Assembly: GCA_017513125.1 (NCBI GenBank)
Contig: JAFWDI010000005.1
Location: forward strand, 1 to 39,049
DNA length: 39,049 bases
Direction of reading: 5' to 3'
DNA from: Lachnospiraceae bacterium
GTDB taxonomy: Bacteria > Bacillota > Clostridia > Lachnospirales > Lachnospiraceae
Shown here: positions 15,229-23,794 of the stretch, in pieces
Position numbering within the stretch: the first letter of the stretch is position 1
Layout of the letters: each line of letters opens with the position of its first letter
Program-made: the position numbers and the translations under genes
Notes under the pieces: generated by a model
Told to the model about the DNA's origin: nothing
Databases searched by the model: none
The model's input: the letters and a program-made list of their open reading frames with translations, nothing else

Positions 15229-16440
15229 TCAGCCCAATGCCTGCTCCAGTCTGCTTCTGATCTCCCCGATGAACTCCGCGCTCGTGAGCGTCCGTGCGCC
15301 GGGAAGCGTCGTGATGGACGCGAGATCCTTCGTCATCGCACCGGACTCGACCGTATCGATGACCGCCTTCTCCAGAGCGTCGGCGTAAGCGGCCAGCTCC
15401 GGAATTTCGTCGAGTTCGCCGCGCTTCCGGAACGCGCCCGTCCAGGCAAAGATCGTCGCGATCGGGTTCGTGGAGGTCTGCTTTCCCTCCAGATACTGAT
15501 AATAGTGCCTCTGCACGGTCCCGTGAGCGGCCTCATACTCATAAAAGCCTTCCGGGGACACCAGCACCGAAGTCATCATCGCGAGCGAGCCGAACGCGGT
15601 CGCGACCAGGTCGCTCATGACGTCGCCGTCGTAGTTTTTGCAGGCCCAGATGAAGCCGCCTTCCGAGCGGATCACGCGCGCCACCGCGTCGTCGATCAGC
15701 GTGTAGAAATAAGTGATGCCGGCCTCCTCGAACGCAGCGCGGTACTCGTTCTCATAGATCTCCGCAAAGATGTCCTTAAAGGTGTGATCATATTTCTTCG
15801 AGATCGTATCCTTCGTCGCGAACCACAGATCCTGCTTCGTTCCGAGCGCGTAGTTAAAGCAGCAGCGCGCGAAATTCGTGATCGAAGCGTCCGTGTTATG
15901 CATGCCCTGGGCAATGCCGGCGCCTGCGTAATCAAACACGGTCAACGTCTCGGGTTCGCCCTCCTCGGGAACGTAAGTCAGTTCCACCTTTCCGGGTCCC
16001 GGAACACGGATCTCGACCGCCTTATACACGTCGCCGTAGGCATGACGGGCCAGGGTGATCGGCGCCTTCCAGGTCTTCACGTACGGCTCGATGCCGTTCA
16101 CCATGATCGGCGCGCGGAAAACGGTTCCGTCGAGGATCGCGCGGATCGTACCGTTCGGGCTCGGCCACATCTTTTTAAGGCCGTACTCCTCCACCCGGGC
16201 GGCATTCGGGGTGATCGTGGCGCATTTTACTCCGACGCCGTACTTTTTGATCGCGTGCGCCGCGTCGGCCGTCACCTGATCGTCGGTCTCGTCCCGGTGC
16301 GCGAGCCCCAGGTCGTAGTACTCGGTCTTCAGGTCGACGAACGGAACGATGAGCTCGTCTTTTATCATCTGCCAGAGGATGCGGGTCATTTCGTCCCCGT
16401 CCATCTCCACCAGAGGGACGTTCATGCGGATCTTATCCAT
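15229..16440 (-). CDS. icd: NADP-dependent isocitrate dehydrogenase
   Basis: This 403-residue enzyme converts isocitrate to 2-oxoglutarate. It belongs to the homodimeric, eukaryote-like branch: the start [15 protein letters not shown], the middle [15 protein letters not shown] and the C-terminal [20 protein letters not shown] are characteristic, and the length fits (about 400-410). This branch is usually NADP-specific. GGAGG is 11 bases before the ATG, a little far. In an anaerobe it probably supplies 2-oxoglutarate and NADPH for glutamate synthesis rather than a complete TCA cycle. It is divergent from the phosphofructokinase gene. Confidence 0.95.
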   Translation of the reverse strand: MDKIRMNVPLVEMDGDEMTRILWQMIKDELIVPFVDLKTEYYDLGLAHRDETDDQVTADAAHAIKKYGVGVKCATITPNAARVEEYGLKKMWPSPNGTIRAILDGTVFRAPIMVNGIEPYVKTWKAPITLARHAYGDVYKAVEIRVPGPGKVELTYVPEEGEPETLTVFDYAGAGIAQGMHNTDASITNFARCCFNYALGTKQDLWFATKDTISKKYDHTFKDIFAEIYENEYRAAFEEAGITYFYTLIDDAVARVIRSEGGFIWACKNYDGDVMSDLVATAFGSLAMMTSVLVSPEGFYEYEAAHGTVQRHYYQYLEGKQTSTNPIATIFAWTGAFRKRGELDEIPELAAYADALEKAVIDTVESGAMTKDLASITTLPGARTLTSAEFIGEIRSRLEQALG

Positions 16441-16475
16441 GTTCGGGTATTCCTCCTATAGTTCAGGCTTGTGTC

Positions 16476-16504
16476 ATTGTAACACAGGAAAAACGTTTTA
16501 TCAG
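16476..16504 (-). promoter_or_regulatory. Promoter of icd
   Basis: On the minus strand CTGATA (16504-16499) and TACAAT (16481-16476) are 17 bases apart, and TG one base upstream of the -10 box makes it an extended -10. A small inverted repeat, TGTGT/ACACA, is centred on the -10 box and could bind a regulator. Confidence 0.6.
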
Positions 16505-16528
16505 CAGATTTCGGCCGGGGCGGCGGTC

Positions 16529-16557
16529 TTGTTTTCGGCGCGGAATGATTGTATCAT
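16529..16557 (+). promoter_or_regulatory. Promoter of the phosphofructokinase gene
   Basis: TTGTTT (16529-16534) and TATCAT (16552-16557) are 17 bases apart and lead to a start near 16564, about 50 bases before the gene. It is back-to-back with the icd promoter. Confidence 0.6.
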
Positions 16558-16613
16558 GAAGCTGTCGTTATGACTTGCTTACCTGTTATTCATGAAAGGG
16601 AAAGGAACAGAAT

Positions 16614-17840
16614 ATGTCTAAGAAAAATATACTCGTCGGCCAGTCCGGCGGTCCCACTTCCGTCATTAACGCCAGCCTGTACGGCGTCGTCTCCGCGGGC
16701 ATGGCGCATGCCGACCGCGTCGATAAAGTCATCGGTATGGTAAACGGCATCGAAGGATTCCTGCAGGGGAAGACCACGGTGCTCTCCGACATCCCCGCCG
16801 ACGAACTGAAGCTGCTGCAGACCACGCCCGCCGCATATCTGGGATCCTGCCGCTATAAGCTCCCCGAGGATCTGGATGACCCGGTATTTCCTGAGCTGTT
16901 CGCGAAGTTCGAGGAGATGAACATCGGCTACTTCTTCTACTGCGGCGGAAACGACTCGATGGACACGGTCTCGAAGCTCTCCCGCTACGGTGCGAAGATC
17001 GGCAGCGATATCCGCTGCATGGGCGTTCCGAAGACCATCGACAACGACCTGATCATCACCGATCACTGCCCCGGCTACGGCAGCGCCGCAAAGTACGTCG
17101 CGACGACGATCCGCCAGGTGGCGCTCGACGCCGTCGTCTACGATAAGAAATTCGTGACGATCATCGAGGTGATGGGCCGCCACGCCGGATGGCTGACCGC
17201 CTCCGCCGTGCTCGCACGGAAGTTCGAGGGAGATAACCCGAAGCTGATCTACATGCCCGAGACCGATTTCACGATGGAGCAGTTCTTCGCGGATCTCGAC
17301 CGCTGCATGGCGCAGGAAAAGAGCGTCGTCGTGGCGGTCTCCGAGGGCATTCACGATAAGGACGGAACCTTCATCTGCGAATATGCGCGTCAGGACGTCG
17401 CGGTCGATAATTTCGGCCATAAGCAGCTGACCGGCACTGCCGCCTATCTCGCCGACGCTGTGAGCGCGCACTACCCCGGCATCAAGGTCCGCGGCATCGA
17501 ACTCTCGCTGACGCAGCGCTGCGGTGTGACGAACGGCTCCGCTACGGATATGGAGGAGGCGACGCAGGTCGGATCCCTCGCGGTCGAGGAGGCCATGAAG
17601 GGCGAGACCGGAAAGATGATCGCGTTCATCCGCGAGCCCGGCTCCGAGTATAAGATCACCTATCAGCCCGTGGACGTAAACGAAGTCTGCAACGAAGAGA
17701 AGCCTTTCCCCGCCGAGTGGATCAATGCCGAGGGCAATGACATCCTGCAGGGCTACATCGATTACGCGCTGCCGCTGATTCAGGGGAACACTCCGGTGGT
17801 GTACGAGGACGGTCTTCCGAAGTTCATCTACAGAAAATAA
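16614..17840 (+). CDS. pfp: Pyrophosphate-type 6-phosphofructokinase
   Basis: This 408-residue glycolytic enzyme phosphorylates fructose 6-phosphate. Two positions separate PPi users from ATP users: Asp rather than Gly after the GG-D/N position, seen here as GGND (111-114), and Lys in PKTIDND (139-145). Both point to pyrophosphate as donor. MGRHAGW, the substrate-binding motif, follows in the middle of the protein. PPi use makes the step reversible and saves ATP, which is common in fermentative anaerobes. An AAAGGA motif precedes the ATG. It has its own promoter and is followed by a long palindromic element. The donor assignment rests on these motifs only. Confidence 0.93.
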   Translation: MSKKNILVGQSGGPTSVINASLYGVVSAGMAHADRVDKVIGMVNGIEGFLQGKTTVLSDIPADELKLLQTTPAAYLGSCRYKLPEDLDDPVFPELFAKFEEMNIGYFFYCGGNDSMDTVSKLSRYGAKIGSDIRCMGVPKTIDNDLIITDHCPGYGSAAKYVATTIRQVALDAVVYDKKFVTIIEVMGRHAGWLTASAVLARKFEGDNPKLIYMPETDFTMEQFFADLDRCMAQEKSVVVAVSEGIHDKDGTFICEYARQDVAVDNFGHKQLTGTAAYLADAVSAHYPGIKVRGIELSLTQRCGVTNGSATDMEEATQVGSLAVEEAMKGETGKMIAFIREPGSEYKITYQPVDVNEVCNEEKPFPAEWINAEGNDILQGYIDYALPLIQGNTPVVYEDGLPKFIYRK

Positions 17841-17842
17841 AC

Positions 17843-18102
17843 GCGGATTAATCAACCGTCAGGTCATCATTGCGCCGGACGACGTTCAGCGCTCCCTGAA
17901 ACTCAGGGCGATCCGCATTTAAAACGCGAGGGGCACCGCTCATACGCGACGGGAAATACCGATGTATTTCCTGTCCCGATGAGCTGAGATCATTTCTCGG
18001 ATCAATGATCTCGCCCCTCGCTTCTTTTGTGCGAATCCGCCCGACTTCCATGGTCGCGTTTCAATGACGTCCTCACGCAAATGATGATCTGACGGTCGAT
18101 GA
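17843..18102. repeat. Long imperfect palindromic element between pfp and thrC
   Basis: Bases 17851-17870 and the reverse complement of 18081-18100 agree at 18 of 20 positions. Further in, a second block (17907-17934 with 18013-18042 reversed) also agrees well and ends in a perfect nine-pair match. The whole gap between the convergent genes can therefore fold back on itself as one hairpin of about 260 bases, on either strand, with a branched tip. No transposase, clear target duplication or credible gene was found in it. It could be a MITE- or ERIC-like element, a structured RNA, or an elaborate bidirectional terminator. Confidence 0.65.
17926..18021 (+). other. Three-way-junction fold at the tip of the palindrome (candidate structured RNA)
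   Basis: Helix P1 pairs 17926-17934 with 18013-18021 (nine perfect pairs). Arm P2 runs 17938-17984 with about 20 pairs, one bulge and one C-C mismatch, and ends in GGAAATAC-CGAT-GTATTTCC. Helix P3 pairs 17986-17994 with 18004-18012 (nine pairs) and stacks directly on P1. Only four bases are unpaired at the junction. TTCTTTTGT follows on the plus strand, so it could also terminate the pfp transcript. It matches no RNA family I can name, and transcription is not shown. Confidence 0.45.
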
Positions 18103-18109
18103 AGCCCTT

Positions 18110-19600
18110 TTATATTCCCAGGAACTCCCGAACCTTAGCAGGCATCTCATCCACCGCGCAGGTGCTCTTATGGCGGATCTCCGCCCCGCGCAGCTCCGTC
18201 ACCGCCTTCGGCACCGGCACTCCGCTGATGCGCGACATTTCATTGGCCAGGTCAAAATCGTCTTCGTCCCCGCCGGCTTCGGTGAGCGCGTACATGACAT
18301 TTCGCGTAAACTTATACGGGCTGGCCGTCGAGGCGATCACGCAGGGCTTCATATCCCCGGTCGCGTCGCGGTAGGCGTCCGTGACGCGCGAAGCGACAGC
18401 GGTGTGCGGATCCAGCAGATATTCCCACATGCCGAAGACCGTGCGGATCTGCTTAAAGACGTCCGCCTCCGCGGCGGAACCGGCTTCGAAGTCTTTCAGC
18501 TGCGCACGCATCTCATCCGTGATCGTGTACTTCCCGGTCTCGCTGAGCTCCTTCATCAGCGCCATGCAGCGCTCGGGCGAGCTTCCGCAGATCCAGTAGA
18601 TCAGGCGCTCGAGATTCGAGGAGATCAGGATGTCCATCGAAGGCGAGCTCGTCAGAATGAACTCGCGGTTCCGGTCGTAGACGCCGCTTTCGAAGAAATC
18701 CGTGAGCACACGGTTCTCGTTCGACGCACAGATCAGACGATCGATCGGGGTGCCCATCTTCTTCGCGATGTACGCCGCGAGGATGTTTCCGAAATTACCG
18801 GTCGGGACCGTAACATTGATCGGCTCTCCCTCTTCGATCACTCCGCGGCTCAGCAGACGGGCATACGCATACACATAGTAGACGACCTGCGGGACGAGGC
18901 GGCCGATATTGATCGAATTCGCGCTCGAGAACATGCAGCCCGCAGCCGCCAGCTCTTCCTTCATCGCCGCGTCGGTAAACATCTTCTTCACGCCGGTCTG
19001 GCAATCGTCGAAGTTTCCGTCCACGCCGATCACGCAGGTGTTCGCGCCTTTCTGGGTGACCATCTGCAGCTTCTGGATCGGGCTGACGCCGTCCTTCGGA
19101 TAAAACACGATGATCTTCGTCCCGGGAACGTCCGCGAAGCCTGCCAGGGCGGCCTTTCCGGTGTCGCCGCTGGTCGCGGTCAGGATCACGATCTCGCGGT
19201 CGATTCCCTGCTTTTTCGCCGCGATGGTCATCAGATAAGGCAGGATGGACAATGCCATGTCCTTAAACGCGATCGTAGGGCCGTGATACAGTTCGAGATA
19301 ATAGTCGTCTCCCGTCCCGGTGACCGGCACGATCCGCTCGTCGTCGAACTTCGCGTCATATGCACCTTCCACGCAGTGCCGCAGTTCCTCATCCGTGTAA
19401 TCCGTCAGGAAACATTTCAGGATCTCGAACGCGGTCTCCCGATAATCCATCTTCGCGAACTCGCCCATCGTTCGGGGCAGCTGCGGGATGCTCTCGGGCA
19501 CATAAAGTCCGCCGTCCGCGGAAAGGCCGTTCAGAACGGCGCGGGAGGCGGTCACAACGTCATCCGCCCTGCGGGTGCTTCGATACATCAGGTCACTCAT
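18110..19600 (-). CDS. thrC: Threonine synthase
   Basis: This 496-residue PLP enzyme converts O-phosphohomoserine to threonine. The PLP-binding Lys is K113 in HGPTIAFKDMAL. TATSGDTGKAALAGF, which binds the cofactor phosphate, follows. Length and the N-terminal MYRSTR...GGLYVPE match the long (class II) bacterial form. The frame is open upstream to 19660, but AAAGGA lies 10 bases before the ATG at 19600 and the family N-terminus begins there. The longer version would overlap the end of yraN. It lies downstream of yraN on the same strand with a 38-base gap and may be read from that long cluster. It ends at the palindromic element. Confidence 0.95.
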   Translation of the reverse strand: MSDLMYRSTRRADDVVTASRAVLNGLSADGGLYVPESIPQLPRTMGEFAKMDYRETAFEILKCFLTDYTDEELRHCVEGAYDAKFDDERIVPVTGTGDDYYLELYHGPTIAFKDMALSILPYLMTIAAKKQGIDREIVILTATSGDTGKAALAGFADVPGTKIIVFYPKDGVSPIQKLQMVTQKGANTCVIGVDGNFDDCQTGVKKMFTDAAMKEELAAAGCMFSSANSINIGRLVPQVVYYVYAYARLLSRGVIEEGEPINVTVPTGNFGNILAAYIAKKMGTPIDRLICASNENRVLTDFFESGVYDRNREFILTSSPSMDILISSNLERLIYWICGSSPERCMALMKELSETGKYTITDEMRAQLKDFEAGSAAEADVFKQIRTVFGMWEYLLDPHTAVASRVTDAYRDATGDMKPCVIASTASPYKFTRNVMYALTEAGGDEDDFDLANEMSRISGVPVPKAVTELRGAEIRHKSTCAVDEMPAKVREFLGI

Positions 19601-19638
19601 ACTATCCAAATCCTTTCTTTCCGTGGACAGCGTCCCTC

Positions 19639-20028
19639 TCAGAACGCGTTCCGTATCCATCTGATGCGGTCTCCGAGGACCGCGATCACGTCAAACCGGC
19701 AGGGTGTCAGGTCGTTCAGACCTTTCGAAGCCAGATATGCACATGCCTGCTTCCGGATCACCGCCTGCTTTTCGCGGCCCACCGCTTCCTCCGGAGCGCC
19801 TTTCCCGGTGCTGCTGCGGTACTTGACCTCCACGAATACCAGAGTCCCGGCGTCCTCCGCGATCAGGTCGATTTCCCCGAAGCGCGTCCGGAAATTCCGC
19901 ACCAGGATCCGCAGGCCCTTCCCGCGCAGGTATCCGGCGGCGAGTTCCTCATAATGCGTGCCGAGAGCCCGCCGGTTATTCCGCGTTCCGGCTCCGCCGT
20001 CCGGCAGCGCTGCCTTTCGCTCAGTCAA
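19639..20028 (-). CDS. yraN: YraN/UPF0102 family nuclease-fold protein
   Basis: This protein of about 129 residues has the family core [39 protein letters not shown] and [10 protein letters not shown]. It has the restriction-endonuclease-like fold signature (E...D...ExK), but its physiological role is unknown. No ATG occurs in frame near the family start; ATGs upstream lie inside rnhB. A TTG at 20028 has GGGAG eight bases ahead and overlaps the rnhB stop, so a TTG start with coupling to rnhB is proposed. The rnhB-yraN pair is common in Firmicutes and other bacteria. Confidence 0.85.
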   Translation of the reverse strand: MTERKAALPDGGAGTRNNRRALGTHYEELAAGYLRGKGLRILVRNFRTRFGEIDLIAEDAGTLVFVEVKYRSSTGKGAPEEAVGREKQAVIRKQACAYLASKGLNDLTPCRFDVIAVLGDRIRWIRNAF

Positions 20029-20722
20029 ACGCGTGTTCTCCCAAAAGGTTCCGCAGAAAAGTCCTGCGGTGGATCGGGCACGGACCGTACTCCAGGATCG
20101 CATCCGTGTGCGCTTTCGTCCCGTATCCTTTATGACCCGCAAATCCGTACTCCGGATAAAGTGCGTCGTACTCCTCCATCATCCGGTCCCTGGTCACCTT
20201 CGCCATGATGCTGGCTGCAGCGATCGAAGCGCTCTTCGCATCGCCCTTCACGATCGGGACCTGCGGGATATCGATCCCGGGAATCGTCACCGCGTCGTTC
20301 AGCAGGAGATCCGGGCGTATCCCGAGCGTGCCGACCGCCTTCCTCATGGCCTCATAGGTGGCGTTCAGAATATTGATCTCATCGATCCGCTTCTCATCCA
20401 CGATGCCCACAGCCCAGGCCGCGGCACGCGAACGGATCTCTTCATACAGTGCCTCGCGCTTTTTGGCGGAGAGCTTCTTCGAATCGTTCAGGTACAGGAT
20501 CAGGTCGTCTTTCGGCAGAATAACGGCGCCCGCCACGACCGGCCCGGCGAGCGGGCCTCTGCCCGCCTCGTCGATGCCGCAAATACCTGCGTACGCAGCA
20601 TACTCGTGCTCGTAAGCGAGCATGGTCTCCATGCGGGCCAGCTCTTTTTCCAGGCGCAGGCGCGCCTTTTCTTCACGGTCTGTTTTTGCGCTCAATCCGC
20701 AGCCTCTTTCCCGGCGGGTCAT
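20021..20722 (-). CDS. rnhB: Ribonuclease HII
   Basis: This 233-residue enzyme cuts the RNA strand of RNA-DNA hybrids, including single ribonucleotides in DNA. The catalytic D51-E52 lie in [17 protein letters not shown], and further acids occur in [10 protein letters not shown] and KVTRDR. A charged helical N-terminal extension (1-45) is common in clostridial RNase HII. The ATG at 20722 overlaps the stop of the upstream signal peptidase gene by one base, suggesting translational re-initiation. A longer form from 20758 would lack a ribosome-binding site and overlap that gene by 37 bases, though it cannot be excluded. Confidence 0.93.
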   Translation of the reverse strand: MTRRERGCGLSAKTDREEKARLRLEKELARMETMLAYEHEYAAYAGICGIDEAGRGPLAGPVVAGAVILPKDDLILYLNDSKKLSAKKREALYEEIRSRAAAWAVGIVDEKRIDEINILNATYEAMRKAVGTLGIRPDLLLNDAVTIPGIDIPQVPIVKGDAKSASIAAASIMAKVTRDRMMEEYDALYPEYGFAGHKGYGTKAHTDAILEYGPCPIHRRTFLRNLLGEHAFD

Positions 20723-21915
20723 CAGTCCGTCAGCAGTGATATTTCGTTGATCGGCCATATTCGCAGGACCGCGTGTCCCAGAATCTGTTCCTCCGTTACC
20801 GGTCCGACGCTCTCGTAGCGGCTGTCCGTGCTGTTATTTCGGTTATCTCCGAGCACGAAATACTCCCCTTCGCCCAGCGTCAGCGGATTTGCGCAGAGAC
20901 CTGCATAGGCCATCTCCTCATATCCGTAGTTTTCTTCGAGCGGAATTCCGTCGATATAGATCACGCCTTCCGCGATCTGAACGGTCTCGCCCGGAAGCGC
21001 GATCACGCGTTTAATGTAGTACGTGCGCTCATCTCCGGGAATACGGAACACGATAATATCGAAACGGTCGGGCTCGCCGAACGCGTACGAGACTTTTTCA
21101 AGGATCAGATGGTCGCCGGATTCGAGGGTCGGGTACATCGAAGGCCCCTCAACGACGGTCTTCTGAACCACGAACTTTACGATAAAGAACGCCAGAGCCA
21201 CGATGACTGCGATATAGATCGCGGTCTCCAGCACGGACTTCCACAACGGCTTCTGCCGGAGAGGCCTGCTGTTTTCTTCTCTCAATGCCTGCAACTTTCT
21301 GCTCTCCTTCTCCTTCTGCCGGTAATACTCCATGTTCGCTTTGCGGTTCCGCTTTTCGGCCAGCTCAGCAGTCTTCGCAGCGTCGTTTTTCTTCCTGCGC
21401 TCTACTGCTTCTCTGGCATGCCGGATCCGATCGGTCTCGACCCTGCGGTGCCGCTCGACCGCCGCGCGCTCGGCCGCCTCGGCCTTACGCTCGCGTTCTT
21501 TTCTGGCTGCCGTCTTTTCTTCGACGACTTCCTGCCGGTTCCGCTTCCGCGCTGCCTTTCTGGCCTCGCGGTACTTCGTCTGAAGCGCCTTTTCGTCCTC
21601 TGTCTTCAGATCGCGCTCGATCTGCGCCTCGCGCAGTCTGGCCCGCTCGCGAACGGCGTCCTCACTCGCGCTCCGGTAGACGACGTCGGACGCCAGCGAA
21701 GCCGTGTCGGACTCTCCCGCGCGGAGTTTCGGGCGGACTGGAACATCGTTACGCAGGACACTGTCATACTCCGCTTTTTTCAGTTCGGCAAACAGACCGA
21801 GTTCGCCGGTCTCCGTCAGACCGGGCTCGGGTATCAGTTCTTCTTCCGGAATCTCATCGGGAAAAATGTCTTCCGGTTCCGTGTTTAAAATGTCATCTCT
21901 GTACGAATCAGACAT
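20722..21915 (-). CDS. lepB: Signal peptidase I with a long charged cytoplasmic N-terminal extension
   Basis: This 397-residue protein ends in an ordinary type I signal peptidase (about 225-397). It has a membrane segment at 227-250, the nucleophile S259 in EGPSMYPTL, the general base K302 in [12 protein letters not shown], and [11 protein letters not shown] (356-366). It removes signal peptides from secreted proteins at the outer face of the membrane. Residues 1-224 are unusual for this family: an acidic segment (1-50), then a highly charged Arg/Lys/Glu/Ala stretch (about 84-215) expected to form a long coiled coil in the cytoplasm. AGGAG precedes the ATG by eight bases. The gene starts two bases after rbgA. 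The extension could bind ribosome, SRP or translocase parts, but that is inference. Confidence 0.93.
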   Translation of the reverse strand: MSDSYRDDILNTEPEDIFPDEIPEEELIPEPGLTETGELGLFAELKKAEYDSVLRNDVPVRPKLRAGESDTASLASDVVYRSASEDAVRERARLREAQIERDLKTEDEKALQTKYREARKAARKRNRQEVVEEKTAARKERERKAEAAERAAVERHRRVETDRIRHAREAVERRKKNDAAKTAELAEKRNRKANMEYYRQKEKESRKLQALREENSRPLRQKPLWKSVLETAIYIAVIVALAFFIVKFVVQKTVVEGPSMYPTLESGDHLILEKVSYAFGEPDRFDIIVFRIPGDERTYYIKRVIALPGETVQIAEGVIYIDGIPLEENYGYEEMAYAGLCANPLTLGEGEYFVLGDNRNNSTDSRYESVGPVTEEQILGHAVLRIWPINEISLLTD

Positions 21916-21917
21916 GA

Positions 21918-22766
21918 TCAGTTCTCCTGCGGCGTCTCCAGCGTGATCTTCCCGAGCCTTCCGGAACGGAAATCATCGAGAAGCATCGCCGCGGCGCGCT
22001 CGGTATCCGGCTCGCCGCCTTTCTTCAGACACTTTTTCGCGCGGGCGATCTCCTCGATGCACCCGTATCTCGTATCATAGCACAAATCACCGTAGTGTTC
22101 GCGCAGTGTTCCCGGATATTTTTCGTCGAGGAAACCGGCCAGTTCGCACGCGAGTTCGACGCGCTCGAGGATCTGGTCATTGACCGAGCCCAGAAACGCC
22201 AGGCGAAGTCCGATCTGTTCATCGTCGAACTTCGGCCAGAGGATGCCCGGGGTGTCGAGCAGCTCGATGTTTTTATTCAGCCGGATCCACTGATTTCCTT
22301 TCGTGACGCCGGGCTTGTTTCCGGTCTTCGCGGAGGCGCGCCCTGCCAGTGTGTTTATCAGCGTGGATTTTCCGACGTTCGGAATCCCGCACACCATCAC
22401 GCGCACGGGGCGGTTTTTGATACCGCGTTTCGCATCGCGCTCGCGCTTTTTCTGCCCCGCACGGTCGATCACGCCCTCGAGCGCTTTCCGCGACGACGCA
22501 GCGCGCGAATCTAGGGCAATGAAATAAGCCCCTTCAGCCTCGAAATACGCCTTCCACGCTTCGTTCGCACGGGGATCCGCCAGATCCGCCTTATTCAGCA
22601 CGATCACGCGCTCCTTTCCCGCCGCGATCTCCCCGATATCGGGGTTCCGGCAGGCGAGCGGCGCGCGCGCGTCCAGAAGCTCCGCGACGACGTCGATGAG
22701 CTTCCGGTCTTCCATCATTTTTCTTTTGGCCTTGGTCATGTGACCCGGATACCACTGGATATCCAT
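21918..22766 (-). CDS. rbgA: Ribosome biogenesis GTPase RbgA (YlqF)
   Basis: This 282-residue circularly permuted GTPase acts in late assembly of the 50S subunit in Firmicutes. The G motifs appear in permuted order: NKAD (G4) first, then GIPNVGKST (G1) and DTPG (G3). The N-terminus MDIQWYPGHMTKAKR is characteristic, and the C-terminal helical domain binds rRNA in studied homologues. It lies between two signal peptidase genes, close downstream of rplS, trmD and rimM, which fits a ribosome-production operon. Confidence 0.97.
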   Translation of the reverse strand: MDIQWYPGHMTKAKRKMMEDRKLIDVVAELLDARAPLACRNPDIGEIAAGKERVIVLNKADLADPRANEAWKAYFEAEGAYFIALDSRAASSRKALEGVIDRAGQKKRERDAKRGIKNRPVRVMVCGIPNVGKSTLINTLAGRASAKTGNKPGVTKGNQWIRLNKNIELLDTPGILWPKFDDEQIGLRLAFLGSVNDQILERVELACELAGFLDEKYPGTLREHYGDLCYDTRYGCIEEIARAKKCLKKGGEPDTERAAAMLLDDFRSGRLGKITLETPQEN

Positions 22767-22775
22767 CCGATCACC

Positions 22776-23348
22776 TCAGCTTTTCTCATGCAGGAACTCG
22801 ATCCGTGATCCGGCGCGGTGTCCCCACACGCGTCCCACGATCTCGGACTCGCGGATGTTTCCCGTCAGCGCCTGCCTGCTGTCCTCGGAGCCGTTGATAT
22901 TATCACCCAGAACGAAATACTCGTCAAAGCCCAGGACCACGGGTTCCGACGCGAGTCCCGCGTACTGGATCAGATCGCCGGTCCCGGGAAGCGCCGTCTC
23001 CTCGCCGTCGATATAAAGGATGCCGTCCGCGATCTGCACGGTCTCACCCGGCAGTCCGGCTATTCGCCGTACACTGTACTCGCCGCCGCGCAAAAACACC
23101 ACACAGTCGAAACGGTCCGGCGAGACCAGCCGGTATGCGATGCGGTCCAGATAGACCTGCTCACCTGTCAGGATCGTCGGCTCCATCGAACGGCCCTGCA
23201 CGGGGACCCCGGTCCCGAACCAGATGAATAGGAGCAGCGCGAACACGGCCGCGGCGATGATATCCACGACCCAGATGACGACTTTCCTCAGCGTCTCGGA
23301 ATACTTTTCTTCCGGATGAAACAGGGAACCGTGCATATGTCCGTACAC
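22776..23348 (-). CDS. lepB: Signal peptidase I homologue lacking the catalytic Lys
   Basis: This 190-residue protein has the plan of a type I signal peptidase: a membrane segment at about 22-45, the nucleophile S54 in QGRSMEPTIL, and a GDN...DSR region. At the position of the general-base Lys (KR-V/I-x-G-LPGE in relatives) it has R94 in VRRIAGLPGE, from a CGG codon. The Arg of GDNRxNSxDSR is Ile (GDNING). Arg is a poor general base, so the enzyme may be inactive, weakly active or use another mechanism. The neighbouring LepB at 20722-21915 keeps its Lys. The start may be GTG at 23348, three bases after AGGAG, or ATG at 23336. Confidence 0.88.
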   Translation of the reverse strand: MYGHMHGSLFHPEEKYSETLRKVVIWVVDIIAAAVFALLLFIWFGTGVPVQGRSMEPTILTGEQVYLDRIAYRLVSPDRFDCVVFLRGGEYSVRRIAGLPGETVQIADGILYIDGEETALPGTGDLIQYAGLASEPVVLGFDEYFVLGDNINGSEDSRQALTGNIRESEIVGRVWGHRAGSRIEFLHEKS

Positions 23349-23356
23349 AAACTCCT

Positions 23357-23392
23357 AAATAAAAACGGGACGATCTTTTCGGGATCGTCCCG
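23357..23392 (-). terminator. Terminator between rplS and the lepB homologue
   Basis: CGGGACGATC (23366-23375) pairs perfectly with GATCGTCCCG (23383-23392). On the minus strand the stem is followed by TTTTTATTT. AGGAG, the ribosome-binding site of the next gene, begins at the very next base. Downstream genes must therefore rely on read-through, or on a promoter inside rplS. Confidence 0.85.
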
Positions 23393-23401
23393 CGTGTGAC
23401 A

Positions 23402-23749
23402 TTATCTGATGCGCTCTTTGACTTTCGCCTTCTTACCAACGCGCTGTCTCAGGTAGTTCAGCTTCGCTCTTCTGACCTTACCCATGCGGACGACCTCGAT
23501 GTGGTCGATCGACGGGGAGTGAAGCGGCCAGGTACGCTCGACGCCGATGCCGCCGGAAGACTTTCTGACGGTAAAGGTCTCGCGGGCTCCGCCGTGCTGG
23601 CGTTTGATCACGGTGCCTTCGAACACCTGGATACGCTCGCGGTTACCCTCGCGGATCTTCGCGAACACGCGGACGGTATCACCGATGCGGAATTCGTCGA
23701 CGGTCTCCTTCAGCTGAGCGTCTTCGATCTTTTTAATGATTTCGTTCAT
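23402..23749 (-). CDS. rplS: 50S ribosomal protein L19
   Basis: This 115-residue protein lies at the 30S-50S interface of the ribosome. The family pattern is complete: [52 protein letters not shown] and the basic C-terminus [16 protein letters not shown] precedes the ATG at good spacing. It follows trmD, as in most bacteria, with an 84-base gap that holds a small hairpin, and it is followed by a strong terminator. Confidence 0.98.
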   Translation of the reverse strand: MNEIIKKIEDAQLKETVDEFRIGDTVRVFAKIREGNRERIQVFEGTVIKRQHGGARETFTVRKSSGGIGVERTWPLHSPSIDHIEVVRMGKVRRAKLNYLRQRVGKKAKVKERIR

Positions 23750-23794
23750 GATTACACTTTCTCCTTATCATCCCGATGTTCGTACCGTAAGGCG

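Noticed and set aside
17848..18051. A 67-codon minus-strand gene inside the palindrome
   Set aside because: No ribosome-binding site precedes it, the protein has no recognisable motif, and its codons overlap strongly paired arms.
17843..18102. 6S RNA, SRP RNA, RNase P RNA or tmRNA in the structured region
   Set aside because: None of the conserved sequence blocks of those RNAs that I looked for is visible on either strand.
18170..19954. A 594-codon plus-strand frame opposite thrC and yraN
   Set aside because: Same antisense artefact; thrC on the other strand has full family motifs and a good start.
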